Counted from the first letter of the stretch, positions 22,101 through 30,387 are shown. The stretch: 39,810 nucleotides of DNA from Clostridiales bacterium (GCA_009782285.1 WRJK01000016.1:1-39810); one strand, 5' to 3'. Numbers and translations are program-made. The notes: generated by a model from the letters alone, not told the origin.

Positions 22101-25100
22101 ACCGTGGAGGCGGCAACGGCCTTGACGGCGGCGCTGCCGATCAGCACGCGGTTTTGCGTTCCGGGCTGCAAGTAGAAAAGCTGCCCGGCCGTCTGCGCAT
22201 CTCCCATCGGGAGGTGGTTCTTCGTGTTTGGCGTTTCCATGTAGACGAAGCTGTTCGTTGCGCCAACTTTGTTCAGCACGTTGTCCGTTCTGATGCTGTT
22301 GACCGACGGCGCTGCCGCAGTCGCCGAAACCGGCGCTTTGCCGGATTCCTCGCCTTCCGCAGTCAGCCCGCAGACTTGATAGGCGTAGGTCTGCCCCGTA
22401 GCCAGGCCCGTGTCGTAGAAGCAGCACTCCGCAGTCTCGCCCAGGAACGAGCCGTTTCGCTCAATTTTGTATTTTACGATGGATTCGTTGGTGTGGGGCG
22501 ACCAGGAAAGGTAGGCCGATTTGCTGTATACCTTTTCCGCCTGCAGGTTGCGCACCGGCATCCTGAGCGTTTCATAGGAAAACTCGACCCCGGCTGGGAC
22601 CCTCGCCGAATAAGCGCTGACATAGGCCGCGTACGCCTCCCTCGGGACGTATACCGTCTTGAGGTTCGTCATGACCGTCAGCTCGCTTGCGGCGGCCAGC
22701 GTCGGCACCGACGTCCCCTTGAACGTGATGTCCGCTATGCCCGTGCACCCGTAGAACGCTTGGCTTCCAATCTGCGTGACCTTCTCGCCAATGACGGCGC
22801 TTGTCAGCTTCGGCATCCCTCGGAACGCGTAGTTTTGCACTGTGACTACTTTGTCCGGTACAACCAGCTCGCCAGTCAGGTTTGCGCAGCCGTAAAACAC
22901 GTTGGCGTTGATTGTCGCAAGGTTTGCCGAAAGCTGGATCCGCCCGTTGAAGCCTGAGCAGTTGTAAAAAGCCTGTGTGCCGATGCTCGTAACGCTGTCC
23001 GGGACTATTAGGTCCCCTGTCATCTTGCTGCAGTTGTAAAACGCTTGGCTTCCAATGGCTACGATACCGTTTGCCAGCGTCAATGCGCCGTCTAGGTTTG
23101 TGCAGCCGTAAAACGCGCCGCTCCCTATTGTCCTTGCGCTGCCGGGCACCGCAATGCCGCCTTCGAGGCTTGTGCAGTTTTGGAAGGCGTAATCGCCGAT
23201 TGCCTCCACCGACTGTGGGATTTCGAGCGCTCGCAGACTTGTACAGTTTTGGAAGGCGTAGTTCCCGATTCTAGCTAAGCCCTCGCACAGCACGATTTCC
23301 GTCATCGCCTTGTTGTTCTGGAAAGCGCCCGTGCCTATTTCCGTTACGCCTGTGGGCAGAACCACTAGTTCATCTGTGCCCAAGTACGTCAGCAGCACCC
23401 CGTCCTGGATGACGAAATCCTCTTCGCCCTTGGCGACTATTATCTGCGCCCCCGCCGGCACTCGTGCCGAATACGCCGCGACATAGGCCGAATACGCATC
23501 AGGCGGGACGTACACCGTCTTCAGGTTCGTCATTACCGTCAGTTCGTTTGCGGTGTTCAGCGTCGGCACTGCCAGCCCTTTGAACGTGATTTCCGCGATT
23601 CCTGTGCATCCTTGGAATGCCGTGCTGCCGCTGCTCCCAATCCGGGCTGTCTTTTCTCCGAAAACGACGCTGGAAAGCTTGCTGCAGTTGTAAAACGCGC
23701 TGTAGTCCACATTCACTACATTGTCCGGGATGACCAGCTCCCCTGTGATGTTTGAGCAGTTGTAGAACGCGCCGCTGCTTATTGTTGTCAGGCTTGACGA
23801 AAGCTGCAGCCGTCCGTTGAAGCCGGAGCAATTGTAAAACGCAGACCCGCTGATGCCTGTTACGCTGTCCGGGACGGTTAGGTCACCGGCCAGTTTGCTG
23901 CAGTTCCGAAACGCGTTGTTGCCAATAGTTAAGGTTCCGTTGTTCAATGTCAGTGCCCCGTCCAGGTTCGTGCAGCCGCTGAACGCATAGTTGCCTATCG
24001 ACTTCACGCTGCCCGGCACCTCAAGGCTGCCTATAAGCCCTGTGCAGTTTTGGAAGGCGTAGTCCCCTATTGCAGCCACCCCGTTGCCTATGACAAGGGT
24101 CTTTAGCCCTGTGCATCCGTTGAACGCGTATGTGCCGAAACTCGCAACGCTTCCAGGCACGGCAAGGCCGGCTATCTTGCTGTCCCCTGAAAACGCATAG
24201 GTGCCGATAGCCGACAGACCGTCGTTCAGCACAAGGCTCGCAATCCCCGTGCAGCCTTGGAAAGCGTAGCCGCCGACAGATTCCAGCGCGAGTGGGAGTT
24301 CCAGCGCTTCTAGGCTTGTGCAGTTTTGGAAAGCGTTGCTGCCGATGCTCACAAGACCCTCGTTGAAAACCGCCTCAGTCAAGCCCGTGCAGTTCTGGAA
24401 CGCATAGTTCCCAATCTTCTGCAGGCCTTCGTTCAGCACGATGCCGGTTACCGCCGCGTTGTTCTGGAAGGCTCCCGTACCAATCTCAGCCACGCCCTCC
24501 GGGAGCGCCACCACGCCGCCCGCGCCGAGGTACGTCAGCAACACCCCGTCCTGAACAATGAAGTCGCCTTCGCCGCCTGCAACGATTATCTGCGCCCCCG
24601 CCGGCACCCTTGACGCGTAGGCGCTGACATACGCAGCATACGCCTCTTGCGGCACATACACCGTCTTCAGGTTCGTCATGACTGTCAATTCGTTTGCAGT
24701 GTTCAATGTTGGCACCGTCAGCCCCTTGAATGTGATCTCCTCTATCCCCGAGCAGCCTTGGAACGCCGTGCTGCCGCTACTCCCTATCCGGCCTGTCTTC
24801 ACCCCAAAAACTACGCTGGTGAGCTTGCTGCAGTTGTAAAACGCAGAGTAATCGATGTTCACCACATTGTCCGGGATGACCAGCTCCCCTGTTGTATTCG
24901 AACAGCCGGAGAATGCGTATGCGCTTATCGCCGTCAAGTTCGCCGAAAGCTGCAGCCTCCCGTTGAAGCCTGCGCAGCCACTGAATGCATACGTGCCGAT
25001 GCTGGTTACGCTGTCCGGGATGATCAGATTCCCGGTCAGTCTGCTGCAGTTTCTAAAGGCGTAGGTGCCGATGGTTTCGATCCCGCTGTTCAGCGTCAGC

Positions 25101-27541
25101 GCCCCGTCCAAGTTCGTGCAGCCGCTGAACGCATAGCCGCCTATCGTCCTCACGCTGCCCGGCACCTCAAGGCTGCCTATAAGCCCCGTGCAGTTTTGAA
25201 AAGCGTAGTCCCCTATAACAGCCACCCCATTGCCTATGACAAGGGTCATTAGCCCTGTACAGCCGTTGAACGCGTATGTTCCGAAACTCGCAATGCTCCC
25301 CGGCACGGCTAGGCTGGCAATCTTGTTGTCCCCAGAAAACGCATAAGTGCCGATAGCCTGCAAACCGTCGTTCAGCACAAGGCTTGTCATGCCCGTGCAG
25401 CCTTGGAAGGCGTAGCCGCCGACGGATTCCAGCGCAGCCGGAAATGCTACCGCGCCCAAGCTCGTGCAGTTTTGGAAGGCGTAGCTTCCTATTTCTTCCA
25501 AATCCTCGTTGAAAACGACCTCTGTTATTGCCGCGTTGTTCTGGAACGCGCCCGTGCCTATCGACTTCACGCCCGCCGGCAACACCACTTGGCTGTCGGA
25601 GCCCAAGTACGCGAGCAGCACCCCGTCCTGAATCAGAAAATCTTCACCTTCGGCTTTTACAGTTATCTGCGCCCCCGCCGGCACTCGTGACGAATACGCC
25701 GCGACATATGCAGCATACGCCTCGCGGGGGACGTAAACCGTCTTCAGGTTTGCCATTGCGGTCAGTTCACCCGTGCCGTACAGCGTTGGCACCGCCAATC
25801 CCTTGAACGTGATCTCCATGACCCCCAAGCAGCCTTGAAACACCGGGGTGCCGCTGCTCCCTATGCGGGCCGTCTTTGCTCCGAAAACAACGCCGGCAAG
25901 CTTGCTGCAGTTGTAAAACGCAGCGTAGTCGATGTTAACCACACTGTCCGGGATCACAAGCTCCCCTGTGATGTTCGTGCATCCGTAGAAGGCATAGCTG
26001 TTTATCGTTGCTATGTTTGACGAAAGCTGCAGCTCCCCGTTGAAGCCTGCGCAGCCGTAGAATGCATACGTGCCGATGCTGGTTACGCTGTCAGGGATGA
26101 CAATTTCCCCGTTCAGTTTGCTGCAGTTCCGAAACGCGTAGTTGCCGATGGTTTCGATCCCGCTGGTCAGCGTCAGCGCCCCGTCAAAGTTCGTGCATCC
26201 GCTAAACGCATAGTTGCCTATCGTCCTCACGCTGCCCGGCACCTCAAGGCCGCCTAAAAGCCCTGTGCAGTTTTGGAAAGCGTAATCGCCAATGGCAGCC
26301 ACTCCGTCGCCTAACGCAAGTGTTTTCATTCCTGCACAACCGTTGAACGCGTAAGACCCAAAAGCTGTCAAGCTCCCGGGCACGGCAAGGCTGGCTATCT
26401 TGCTGTCTCCTGAGAACGCATAGGTGCCGATGGCCGACAGCCCGTTGTTCAGCGTCAGGCTGGCTAGGTTTGTGCATCCTTGAAAAGCGTAGTCTCCGAC
26501 CTGCTCTGTTGTCGGTGGGAGCTCAAGCGCCTCAAGGCCTGTACAGTTTTGGAACGCGTATGCCCCTATCCTCGTAAGCCCCTCGTTAAAAACGACCCCT
26601 GTTACAGACGGGTTGCCCTGAAAAGCTGCCATGCCAATCTCCAGCACACCATCCGGCAGTTCAACCTCGCCGCCTGCTCCCAAGTATGCCAGCAGCACCC
26701 CGTCTTGAATTATGAAGTCTTCGCTTTCGCCTTTTATCGTTATCTGCGCACTTGCCGGCAATCTGGACACGTACGCCGAGACATATGCGGAGTACGCCTC
26801 ACGCGGGACGAAAATTGTTTTCAGGTTCGTCATCGCCGTCAGTTCGCCTGTTGTGCCCAATGCCGGAACCATCAGCCCTTTGAACGTGATTTCCGTTATC
26901 CCCGTGCAGCCGTAAAACGCAGGGCTGCCACTCCCTATTCTGGCTGTCTTTTCACCAAACACAACGCTGGTCAGCCTAGGCATGTCCCGAAACGCGTAGT
27001 TGTCGATGTTCGTCACATTGTCGGGGATTACCAGTTCGCCTGCTATATAGGCACATCCGCAGAACGCATATGTGCTTATCACCGCTAGGTTCGCAGAAAG
27101 CTGGAGCCTGCCGCTAAACCCTGAACAGTTGTAAAATGCGTAACTGCCGATGCTCGTCACGCTGTCAGGGATGATCAGGTCGCCTGTAAGGTAGCTGCAG
27201 CCGTAAAACGCATAGCTCCCGATTGTTTGCAGGCCGTCGTTGAACGCAACCTCTGTTATGTCCGTCCGTCCGCGGAACACGCTCGCCGCTATCTCCGTAA
27301 CCTCGCTTGGAATGGCTATCATGCCGCCGGGGCCGGAATACGCCGTTAACACGCCGTTGGATATCGTGAAGTCGTCCATTCCTGACGGTACCGCAGGAAC
27401 TTCCTCCTGTGCCGGTTCTTCAACTGCTATTGGTTCCGTGTCGACGCTCAAGTCTTCAGTAAGCGCTGCCGACGGCAAAACACCTACAATTAGCATAAGT
27501 GTCAACAGAATAGAAATGCTCCCTTTCAAACGCCTCTTCAT
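16151..27541 (-). CDS. Giant secreted LRR (BspA-like) protein with FN3/PKD array, lipase-like domain and C-terminal dockerin
   Basis: 3796 residues. Signal peptide (1-~29); BspA-type LRR_5 repeats (~55-1655, units such as IGSYAFYGCS, in five super-repeats); alternating FN3 and Ig-like domains (~1660-2545); PKD domain (~2553-2640, FDFGDG); a carboxypeptidase-regulatory/CNA-B-like domain (~2648-2725); Gly-rich linker (~2800); unassigned beta region; alpha/beta-hydrolase domain resembling class 3 lipases (~3137-3410) with SYSRG around Ser3289 and INPGDFVTDV for the acid region; a short beta repeat (~3680-3715); dockerin (~3722-3796, loops DVDGNGRVAPMD and DVDGDGEVTPLD). BspA-like LRRs commonly mediate adhesion, so this may be a docked adhesin carrying a lipase or esterase; substrate unknown. 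ATG with GGAGG 7 nt upstream; own promoter at 27577-27605. Its dockerin is nearly identical to that of the CotH giant protein. Confidence 0.92.
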   Translation of the reverse strand: MKRRLKGSISILLTLMLIVGVLPSAALTEDLSVDTEPIAVEEPAQEEVPAVPSGMDDFTISNGVLTAYSGPGGMIAIPSEVTEIAASVFRGRTDITEVAFNDGLQTIGSYAFYGCSYLTGDLIIPDSVTSIGSYAFYNCSGFSGRLQLSANLAVISTYAFCGCAYIAGELVIPDNVTNIDNYAFRDMPRLTSVVFGEKTARIGSGSPAFYGCTGITEITFKGLMVPALGTTGELTAMTNLKTIFVPREAYSAYVSAYVSRLPASAQITIKGESEDFIIQDGVLLAYLGAGGEVELPDGVLEIGMAAFQGNPSVTGVVFNEGLTRIGAYAFQNCTGLEALELPPTTEQVGDYAFQGCTNLASLTLNNGLSAIGTYAFSGDSKIASLAVPGSLTAFGSYAFNGCAGMKTLALGDGVAAIGDYAFQNCTGLLGGLEVPGSVRTIGNYAFSGCTNFDGALTLTSGIETIGNYAFRNCSKLNGEIVIPDSVTSIGTYAFYGCAGFNGELQLSSNIATINSYAFYGCTNITGELVIPDSVVNIDYAAFYNCSKLAGVVFGAKTARIGSSGTPVFQGCLGVMEITFKGLAVPTLYGTGELTAMANLKTVYVPREAYAAYVAAYSSRVPAGAQITVKAEGEDFLIQDGVLLAYLGSDSQVVLPAGVKSIGTGAFQNNAAITEVVFNEDLEEIGSYAFQNCTSLGAVAFPAALESVGGYAFQGCTGMTSLVLNDGLQAIGTYAFSGDNKIASLAVPGSIASFGTYAFNGCTGLMTLVIGNGVAVIGDYAFQNCTGLIGSLEVPGSVRTIGGYAFSGCTNLDGALTLNSGIETIGTYAFRNCSRLTGNLIIPDSVTSIGTYAFSGCAGFNGRLQLSANLTAISAYAFSGCSNTTGELVIPDNVVNIDYSAFYNCSKLTSVVFGVKTGRIGSSGSTAFQGCSGIEEITFKGLTVPTLNTANELTVMTNLKTVYVPQEAYAAYVSAYASRVPAGAQIIVAGGEGDFIVQDGVLLTYLGAGGVVALPEGVAEIGTGAFQNNAAVTGIVLNEGLQKIGNYAFQNCTGLTEAVFNEGLVSIGSNAFQNCTSLEALELPLALESVGGYAFQGCTGIASLVLNDGLSAIGTYAFSGDSKIAGLAVPGSVASFGTYAFNGCTGLKTLVIGNGVAAIGDYAFQNCTGLIGSLEVPGSVKSIGNYAFSGCTNLDGALTLNNGTLTIGNNAFRNCSKLAGDLTVPDSVTGISGSAFYNCSGFNGRLQLSSSLTTISSGAFYNCSNITGELVIPDNVVNVDYSAFYNCSKLSSVVFGEKTARIGSSGSTAFQGCTGIAEITFKGLAVPTLNTANELTVMTNLKTVYVPPDAYSAYVAAYSARVPAGAQIIVAKGEEDFVIQDGVLLTYLGTDELVVLPTGVTEIGTGAFQNNKAMTEIVLCEGLARIGNYAFQNCTSLRALEIPQSVEAIGDYAFQNCTSLEGGIAVPGSARTIGSGAFYGCTNLDGALTLANGIVAIGSQAFYNCSKMTGDLIVPDSVTSIGTQAFYNCSGFNGRIQLSANLATINANVFYGCANLTGELVVPDKVVTVQNYAFRGMPKLTSAVIGEKVTQIGSQAFYGCTGIADITFKGTSVPTLAAASELTVMTNLKTVYVPREAYAAYVSAYSARVPAGVEFSYETLRMPVRNLQAEKVYSKSAYLSWSPHTNESIVKYKIERNGSFLGETAECCFYDTGLATGQTYAYQVCGLTAEGEESGKAPVSATAAAPSVNSIRTDNVLNKVGATNSFVYMETPNTKNHLPMGDAQTAGQLFYLQPGTQNRVLIGSAAVKAVAASTVTYAVHWDIEGVNAGTYDVVFVLTDVDGASAEKTGQVTVDHSVPEKIVNVTAVGDINGITLSWSMSSEVDTTKYKVYRRSEIDAGFYALASITGRNVLTYRDATVAAGRQYHYYVTGVNDFGQEGPASDVASAMKGEDNEPPQVTKLTPANMSYISGSATVTATAIDNVAVTKVELCYSTDGGETWVLFQTKASAPFSGTLDTTAFADGVVRVRAIAYDAMNNVSDPLAYAYCIDNTGPEKVAWSEPPYTSTSVTVTLAWRDVADDDISFFRVERKNAGGAYAGVADVKTLGANILNLAPSTEYVFRVVGYDFLGNRGTPSDDLAASTAVDTTAPVVTNLSPRPTSSGTTYYAAGVQVSATAEDDYAVKTIAIQASADQASWGTVHTAAYDDPQKKRAASCTVDLAAYSEGPIYVRAVATDFAGNASDASPTAPFVQYIVDRTPPAAPAGVQALGRNGVIEVMWQKGAEPDLNRYSVYRSTLPDSGFLKVASSLASLNYIDRSVNEVQAYYYKVSVNDFAGNESALSETVSAQISADEEAPAIVNVFPTEGECIGPGYRTVSAYATDNRMLDEIRIEYKKEGAEYSLLQVFSAVNNHEKTVTAAVPLDGFAHGDVVWLRITATDKSGNASEPKEVSYTVDKEAPVALDPVAIYEPGSDHVTVSWESDQASDLIGYRIYRKTAAGGYALVGSQAMSIGKLNYAFTDYSIALAREQYTYRIDAMDNSGNVSSAYANPVATDNRSAPVAVITCDSVMEVGVEYEIDAALSVAGANIVAYAFDFGDGATSTSRRAVHRYAATGTYYVTLTVTDEDGNTGSAVRTVSVRDRAALGYAEIRIVDGDGKPVPNAPVYFDLGEEDQVIRATNSSGYATFTAEAGRHTVGSIIPDNNWLPVKKDIVVAAGETAKATMTLVRQTMIEGFFEIKRLTFEEIVAAGIDVSKPENQHIANITVTLTYGIETITTSFYYNGTTGASTARPIIVSGGSNGSGGGGGIYGTSSRELTPYVIDTGSGGAGDPSLDYITVAILDIPVGVAFLKEFFDVSLTIVNNASSEFSMTGNRITLDIPDGLTIMDTEVSEGGRVVLVPEIPGQTQKKITWILRGDKTGEYPVAADYVGTLALFNEEITARFASSSPIKVYGEEGVELILEYEDTVDDGWVYFNVGFHNYRDGAEDAYADLLSLEVPGAAPYAAKRSSASAGEYGSEGSKWRLEDWRLRESIEGAFDHLTVNPGEIVWKYYASPIEAFATYINEDLPWGSDSEAIGSTLVDIMVRIEEDSGVSIPVRVVPIGTKRTHLIGDGPVPIRFPASDGSSGDQALWPSAYSDGFFRNDSVKYNHTLAQMSLGLALAGFSSNDALNRAKNLLSAYQDMEFGEIELHNYSRLLDQGIPDETAFAFAHKTVVLAGREETLVSVVVRGGNYGTEWGSNFHLGDPANPASAALSPEHYGFYTSASEVKQALDGYVTEHGLAGAKFWLASYSRGAAVANIVAKQLIDEGKDVCAYLFAVPQATKMPAADKNHQSIFNIINPGDFVTDVAMSSLHGSNDWKYRRYGRDMVLPSVYSDSGYIAKYVEVRRHLIGFPRYNPYYEVGKDHLKALLVKAMPNTLAYAPMQNSLAGFAAANLNGTGNDASVLEELFGAVGLGHIFSAKPPAKASEAAIYTTTGMMVNHMPEYYAAWMQSFQPDELYKGKEYHKTLSILLRRPVAPAGRGEPLLDAVGASVVVRSPADEVVLNITGGEIVEQKIAAVLDGDLVSVYLPGDEDYTVEIIPDEDSVMSYSVAEYAGRELARMVEMDNIAVQQGEAVTGSVAGAAGADATSYQLSAGGNVIEGVDVNDVSASDAVYVNVNCAVAGDGAAEGDGLKIAGQYFSLTAYAFEGSEFSGWYEGGSLVSKNENYVFAAENDRSIVARFIKEGEGFLCGDVDGNGRVAPMDASLLSRYLAGWPGIVINRAAADVDGDGEVTPLDLMILQRHIAGWPGYEVLPYQP
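22577..27379 (-). repeat. Five LRR super-repeats in the BspA-like region
   Basis: Each super-repeat begins with a QDGVLL.YLG-like segment (first copy ISNGVLTAYSG) and ends with EITFKGL..PTL...ELT.MTNLKTVYVP.EAY and RVPAGAQI. Boundaries fall near residues 55, 265, 625, 985, 1367 and 1655. The DNA is strongly repetitive, with a period of about 0.6-1.15 kb, so assembly collapse or recombination is possible. Confidence 0.75.
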
Positions 27542-27576
27542 TTTATAACCTCCTTCGTGGCTTGACTATTATTCAT

Positions 27577-27605
27577 AATGTATCATAATTGTTAGATAAA
27601 ATCAA
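27577..27605 (-). promoter_or_regulatory. Promoter of the LRR giant gene
   Basis: -35 TTGATT (27600-27605), 17-bp spacer, -10 TACATT (27577-27582). Matches the CotH giant gene promoter (12428-12456) at the -35 and much of the spacer. Leader of about 30 nt. Confidence 0.6.
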
Positions 27606-27627
27606 TCGGCATGTCGAAATAACGCAA

Positions 27628-27677
27628 CAAAGCTGCGAAAGCTTGGACATTCTTTCCAATAAACCTTCACAGCTTTG
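27628..27677 (-). terminator. Hairpin ending the mmdA–racemase operon
   Basis: 12-nt arms CAAAGCTGCGAA and TTCACAGCTTTG pair with one mismatch (G·T type) around a 26-nt loop, about 40 bp past the racemase stop codon. On the minus strand it is followed by TTGCGTTATTT, a modest T-rich tail. It sits just upstream of the promoter of the LRR giant gene. Confidence 0.5.
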
Positions 27678-27715
27678 TTTGAAAAACAATTGTATTCTGT
27701 TAAATCCTGTGCAAC

Positions 27716-28531
27716 CTAAACGTATGCAACCCCCTCCGCCACGATCCTGACGCCCGTTTTTATCCAGAGCCTTGTACCAGAACCTTGGTTCTTGGCAATG
27801 ACGGTTATGGCACCGCCCGGCTGCCCAACTTCAAGCTCTGTGTCCTTACAGTCTCGGCTTGCCATGCAGGTCCCCACGGCAGCAGTTCCGGAGGCGCAGC
27901 TGCGCTCCCATATCGGTGCTCCGATGTCCCTAACGTACACGACAGGCACCATGAATTGCTTTGCCTCGTCGAAAAACATGATTCCAAAAGCTTCGCCTTT
28001 GATCTTTTCGGAAAGCTCCGCAATTGCCTCCTCTGCGAAAGCCTTCTGGTCAGAAAGCTGCGCTGCGTCCACTATAATATGCGAAATGCCAGGCAGGTGG
28101 ACGATGTCCGCCTCTACAGGGCTGCCAGACACAGTGAAGCTGATCTTTGCGATTTCTTTCGGCGGCGGCATTTCGGCTTTGCAGACAAAAACATCCCCCT
28201 GTGCAGACACTTCGCACTTCAGGATGCTGTCTGCCCCTGAAACCTCGAGCATTGTCTCCAGCGTTTCCCCTTCGTTCAATCCAGTATCCTTGGCAACCAC
28301 AGCGGCAAGCGACATGGTGGCGTTCCCACAAAACTCGCCGCCCATCATCTGAAGCCGTGCGCTCGCCGCAGTATCCGCTGCCGATTCTATAAATCCGACC
28401 TGTTCGGCGTGAATGCTGTCGTACCGCATGAGCTTCTGAGCTACTGTCCAGTGCATGCTCCTATCCAAGATGTCTCTCACAAGAATCGTCATGTTTTGCG
28501 CCGGGCTGGTTTTTATAAAATTCATTTTCAT
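27716..28531 (-). CDS. CntK/DapF-like amino-acid racemase (probable histidine racemase family)
   Basis: 271 residues from the ATG at 28531, chosen over an in-frame ATG at 28558 because AGGAG lies 6 nt upstream and the earlier start would overlap dusB. It has the two-cysteine diaminopimelate-epimerase fold: the first catalytic Cys in GGEFCGNATMS and the second in WERSCASGTAAVG, plus QPGGAI. N-terminal NMTILV and AEQVGFIES match CntK, the cofactor-independent histidine racemase that makes D-His for staphylopine, better than they match true DapF. No nicotianamine-synthase-like (cntL) or opine dehydrogenase (cntM) gene lies nearby, so the product may serve another purpose, and the substrate is not certain. 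Last gene of the operon, 17 bp after dusB. Confidence 0.82.
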   Translation of the reverse strand: MKMNFIKTSPAQNMTILVRDILDRSMHWTVAQKLMRYDSIHAEQVGFIESAADTAASARLQMMGGEFCGNATMSLAAVVAKDTGLNEGETLETMLEVSGADSILKCEVSAQGDVFVCKAEMPPPKEIAKISFTVSGSPVEADIVHLPGISHIIVDAAQLSDQKAFAEEAIAELSEKIKGEAFGIMFFDEAKQFMVPVVYVRDIGAPIWERSCASGTAAVGTCMASRDCKDTELEVGQPGGAITVIAKNQGSGTRLWIKTGVRIVAEGVAYV

Positions 28532-28548
28532 GCCTGTCTCCTTTTTGT

Positions 28549-29526
28549 TCAGCTCCACTCGAACTCTCCCAGAAGGTTGAAAAACTCGCCTGCCTCTTTA
28601 ATTGCGTTGGCTTGCCTCCTGACCTGTGCCGAGTGCGGAATGCCCTTCAGATACCAGCCGATGTGCTTCCTCATCTCCCTGACTGCCACGTACTCGCCCT
28701 TTTCTGCAACCAGGTCGGCAAGATGCCTGCAAGCGGCTTCTTTTTTCTCTTTTGGAGAGGGCGGCACAGCCTTCTCGCCTGACTGCCACAGCGAAACGGC
28801 TTCCCTGAAAATCCAAGGGTTTCCCAGTGCGCCTCTTGCTATCATAGCAAAATCGCAACCAGTTTCCGAGAGCATCCTCAAGGCGTCCTCTGCCGTGAAT
28901 ATGTCTCCATTTCCGATAACAGGGATGCTCACGGCCTTTTTCACGCGTTCTATTACTTGCCAGTCGGCCTTTCCGCTGTAGAATTGATCCCTGGTCCTGC
29001 CGTGAACCGCCACCGCTGCCGCACCTGCTGACTCTGCGGCTTGAGCGGCTTCAACAGCGTTTAGGCTGCTGCTGTCCCAGCCTGACCGTATCTTGACAGT
29101 CACCGGCTTACATGCTGCAGACACAGCCGCAGATACGACATCATGTACCAAGCCGAGATTTCTGAGCAGGGCCGCGCCTTCTCCGTTTTTAACGATTTTG
29201 GGCACAGGGCAGCCCATGTTTATGTCCAGCAACGCGTTTTCAGCTGTGGAAAGTTTCCCCGCCGCCGCCGCGACGATTTCGGGCTCGCTTCCAAACACTT
29301 GGTACGCCACAGGTTTTTCTTCTTCATAAAACTTGAGAAGCCCTTCGGTCTTTCTGTCGTTGTACAGAAGCCCTTTGCAGCTGACCATCTCCGAATACAC
29401 GAGGCTCGCCCCCTGCTCCCTGCACAGCCTCCTGAAAGGGGCGTCCGTTATGCCGGCTAGGGGCGCAAGGACAAACGGGTTGTCCAAAACGAGACTGCCT
29501 ATCCTAAAATGCCCGCTTGCATTCAT
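28549..29526 (-). CDS. dusB: tRNA-dihydrouridine synthase (DusB-type)
   Basis: 325 residues, normal length. FMN-dependent TIM-barrel enzyme that reduces uridine to dihydrouridine in tRNA. Visible motifs: [19 protein letters not shown] near the N-terminus, NMGCPVPKI with the catalytic Cys, [29 protein letters not shown] and [11 protein letters not shown] in the FMN phosphate region. The ATG overlaps the coaX stop codon by 4 bp (ATGA), so translation is coupled. The coaX–dusB pair is common in Firmicutes, which supports both names. Confidence 0.95.
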   Translation of the reverse strand: MNASGHFRIGSLVLDNPFVLAPLAGITDAPFRRLCREQGASLVYSEMVSCKGLLYNDRKTEGLLKFYEEEKPVAYQVFGSEPEIVAAAAGKLSTAENALLDINMGCPVPKIVKNGEGAALLRNLGLVHDVVSAAVSAACKPVTVKIRSGWDSSSLNAVEAAQAAESAGAAAVAVHGRTRDQFYSGKADWQVIERVKKAVSIPVIGNGDIFTAEDALRMLSETGCDFAMIARGALGNPWIFREAVSLWQSGEKAVPPSPKEKKEAACRHLADLVAEKGEYVAVREMRKHIGWYLKGIPHSAQVRRQANAIKEAGEFFNLLGEFEWS

Positions 29527-30320
29527 GTCTGCTCGGTGCCTTTGTTCAATTCGTAAATTCTTGCCAGGCCTTCAAGCGTCAGTAGTTTGTCGATAATATC
29601 TATTCCTTCTACCCCGCTCTCGAGCAAATTGGCTAAACCTCCAGTGGCGATGACCGTGGCAGGCTTCCCCGACGGGGTTAGAGCTTCCAACTCCTTTTTC
29701 ATTTTTTTGAGGATGTAGTCGACAACACCCATGTGGCCGTATACGAGGCCCGACTGCATACTTTTAACCGTGTTCTTGCATATGACGCAGCCAGGTTCTT
29801 CAAGTTCGACTTTTGGAAGCTGTGCAGTCCGTTCAACGATGGCATCGAGAGAGATTTTCAAACCCGGCGCAATGGTTCCCCCAAGGTATTCTGCATTTTC
29901 TGAAATTGCGCAAAAGGTGGTGGCTGTGCCAAAATCAATTATGATCAGGGGCCCTCCGTATTTTTCATAGGCCGCAATGGCGTTGACTATCCGGTCCGCG
30001 CCTACCTGCTTCGGCTCGTCGTATCTTACAGTCAAGCCAGTCTTTAGTCCGTGTTCGACAACAATTGCTTTGATGTTAAAGTACTTTGAACACATGTGCT
30101 GCAGCGTGAACAACGCCGAGGGGACGACAGTCGATATTATGATGTCGCCAACATCCTTCATTTTGAACCCTTCATAGTCAAAAAGCTGTTTGAGCGTCAT
30201 GCCGTATTCGTCAGCGCTTTTGCTGTTTTCAGTTTGGAGCCTCCAATTCGTCAGCAGTACGCCGTCTTTAAAAACTCCTACGACAGTATTTGTGTTTCCT
30301 ACATCAAATGCGAGCAGCAT
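29523..30320 (-). CDS. coaX: Type III pantothenate kinase
   Basis: 265 residues from the ATG at 30320, preferred over an ATG at 30338 because GGAGG is 7 nt upstream and the family starts [12 protein letters not shown]. CoaX performs the first step of coenzyme A synthesis, phosphorylating pantothenate. Motifs: [13 protein letters not shown] (phosphate loop), [18 protein letters not shown] and [11 protein letters not shown] of the ASKHA fold, then [11 protein letters not shown]. It sits between the biotin carrier gene and dusB; a CoA-making enzyme beside an acyl-CoA decarboxylase fits functionally, though the coaX–dusB pairing is probably the older arrangement. Confidence 0.95.
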   Translation of the reverse strand: MLLAFDVGNTNTVVGVFKDGVLLTNWRLQTENSKSADEYGMTLKQLFDYEGFKMKDVGDIIISTVVPSALFTLQHMCSKYFNIKAIVVEHGLKTGLTVRYDEPKQVGADRIVNAIAAYEKYGGPLIIIDFGTATTFCAISENAEYLGGTIAPGLKISLDAIVERTAQLPKVELEEPGCVICKNTVKSMQSGLVYGHMGVVDYILKKMKKELEALTPSGKPATVIATGGLANLLESGVEGIDIIDKLLTLEGLARIYELNKGTEQT

Positions 30321-30344
30321 GGTTTGACCTCCTTCCATAGGTAA

Positions 30345-30366
30345 AGGATGGGAGTAGTCCCATCCT
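30345..30366 (-). terminator. Perfect hairpin between the biotin carrier gene and coaX
   Basis: 9-bp perfect stem AGGATGGGA / TCCCATCCT with a 4-nt loop. Only TTTACC follows on the minus strand, so it may be a partial terminator or an mRNA-stabilising/processing structure that sets decarboxylase transcripts above coaX. It lies directly upstream of the coaX ribosome binding site. Confidence 0.45.
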
Positions 30367-30387
30367 CTCTGTTAAAGGTTGCAGTTC

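Noticed and set aside
22577-27379. Regular DNA repeats suggestive of a CRISPR-like or satellite array
   Set aside because: The repeats are in frame and encode BspA-type leucine-rich repeats; there are no unique spacers of uniform length.
28531-28558. Earlier ATG for the racemase gene
   Set aside because: It overlaps the end of dusB and lacks a ribosome binding site, whereas the ATG at 28531 has AGGAG at proper distance and begins like the family.
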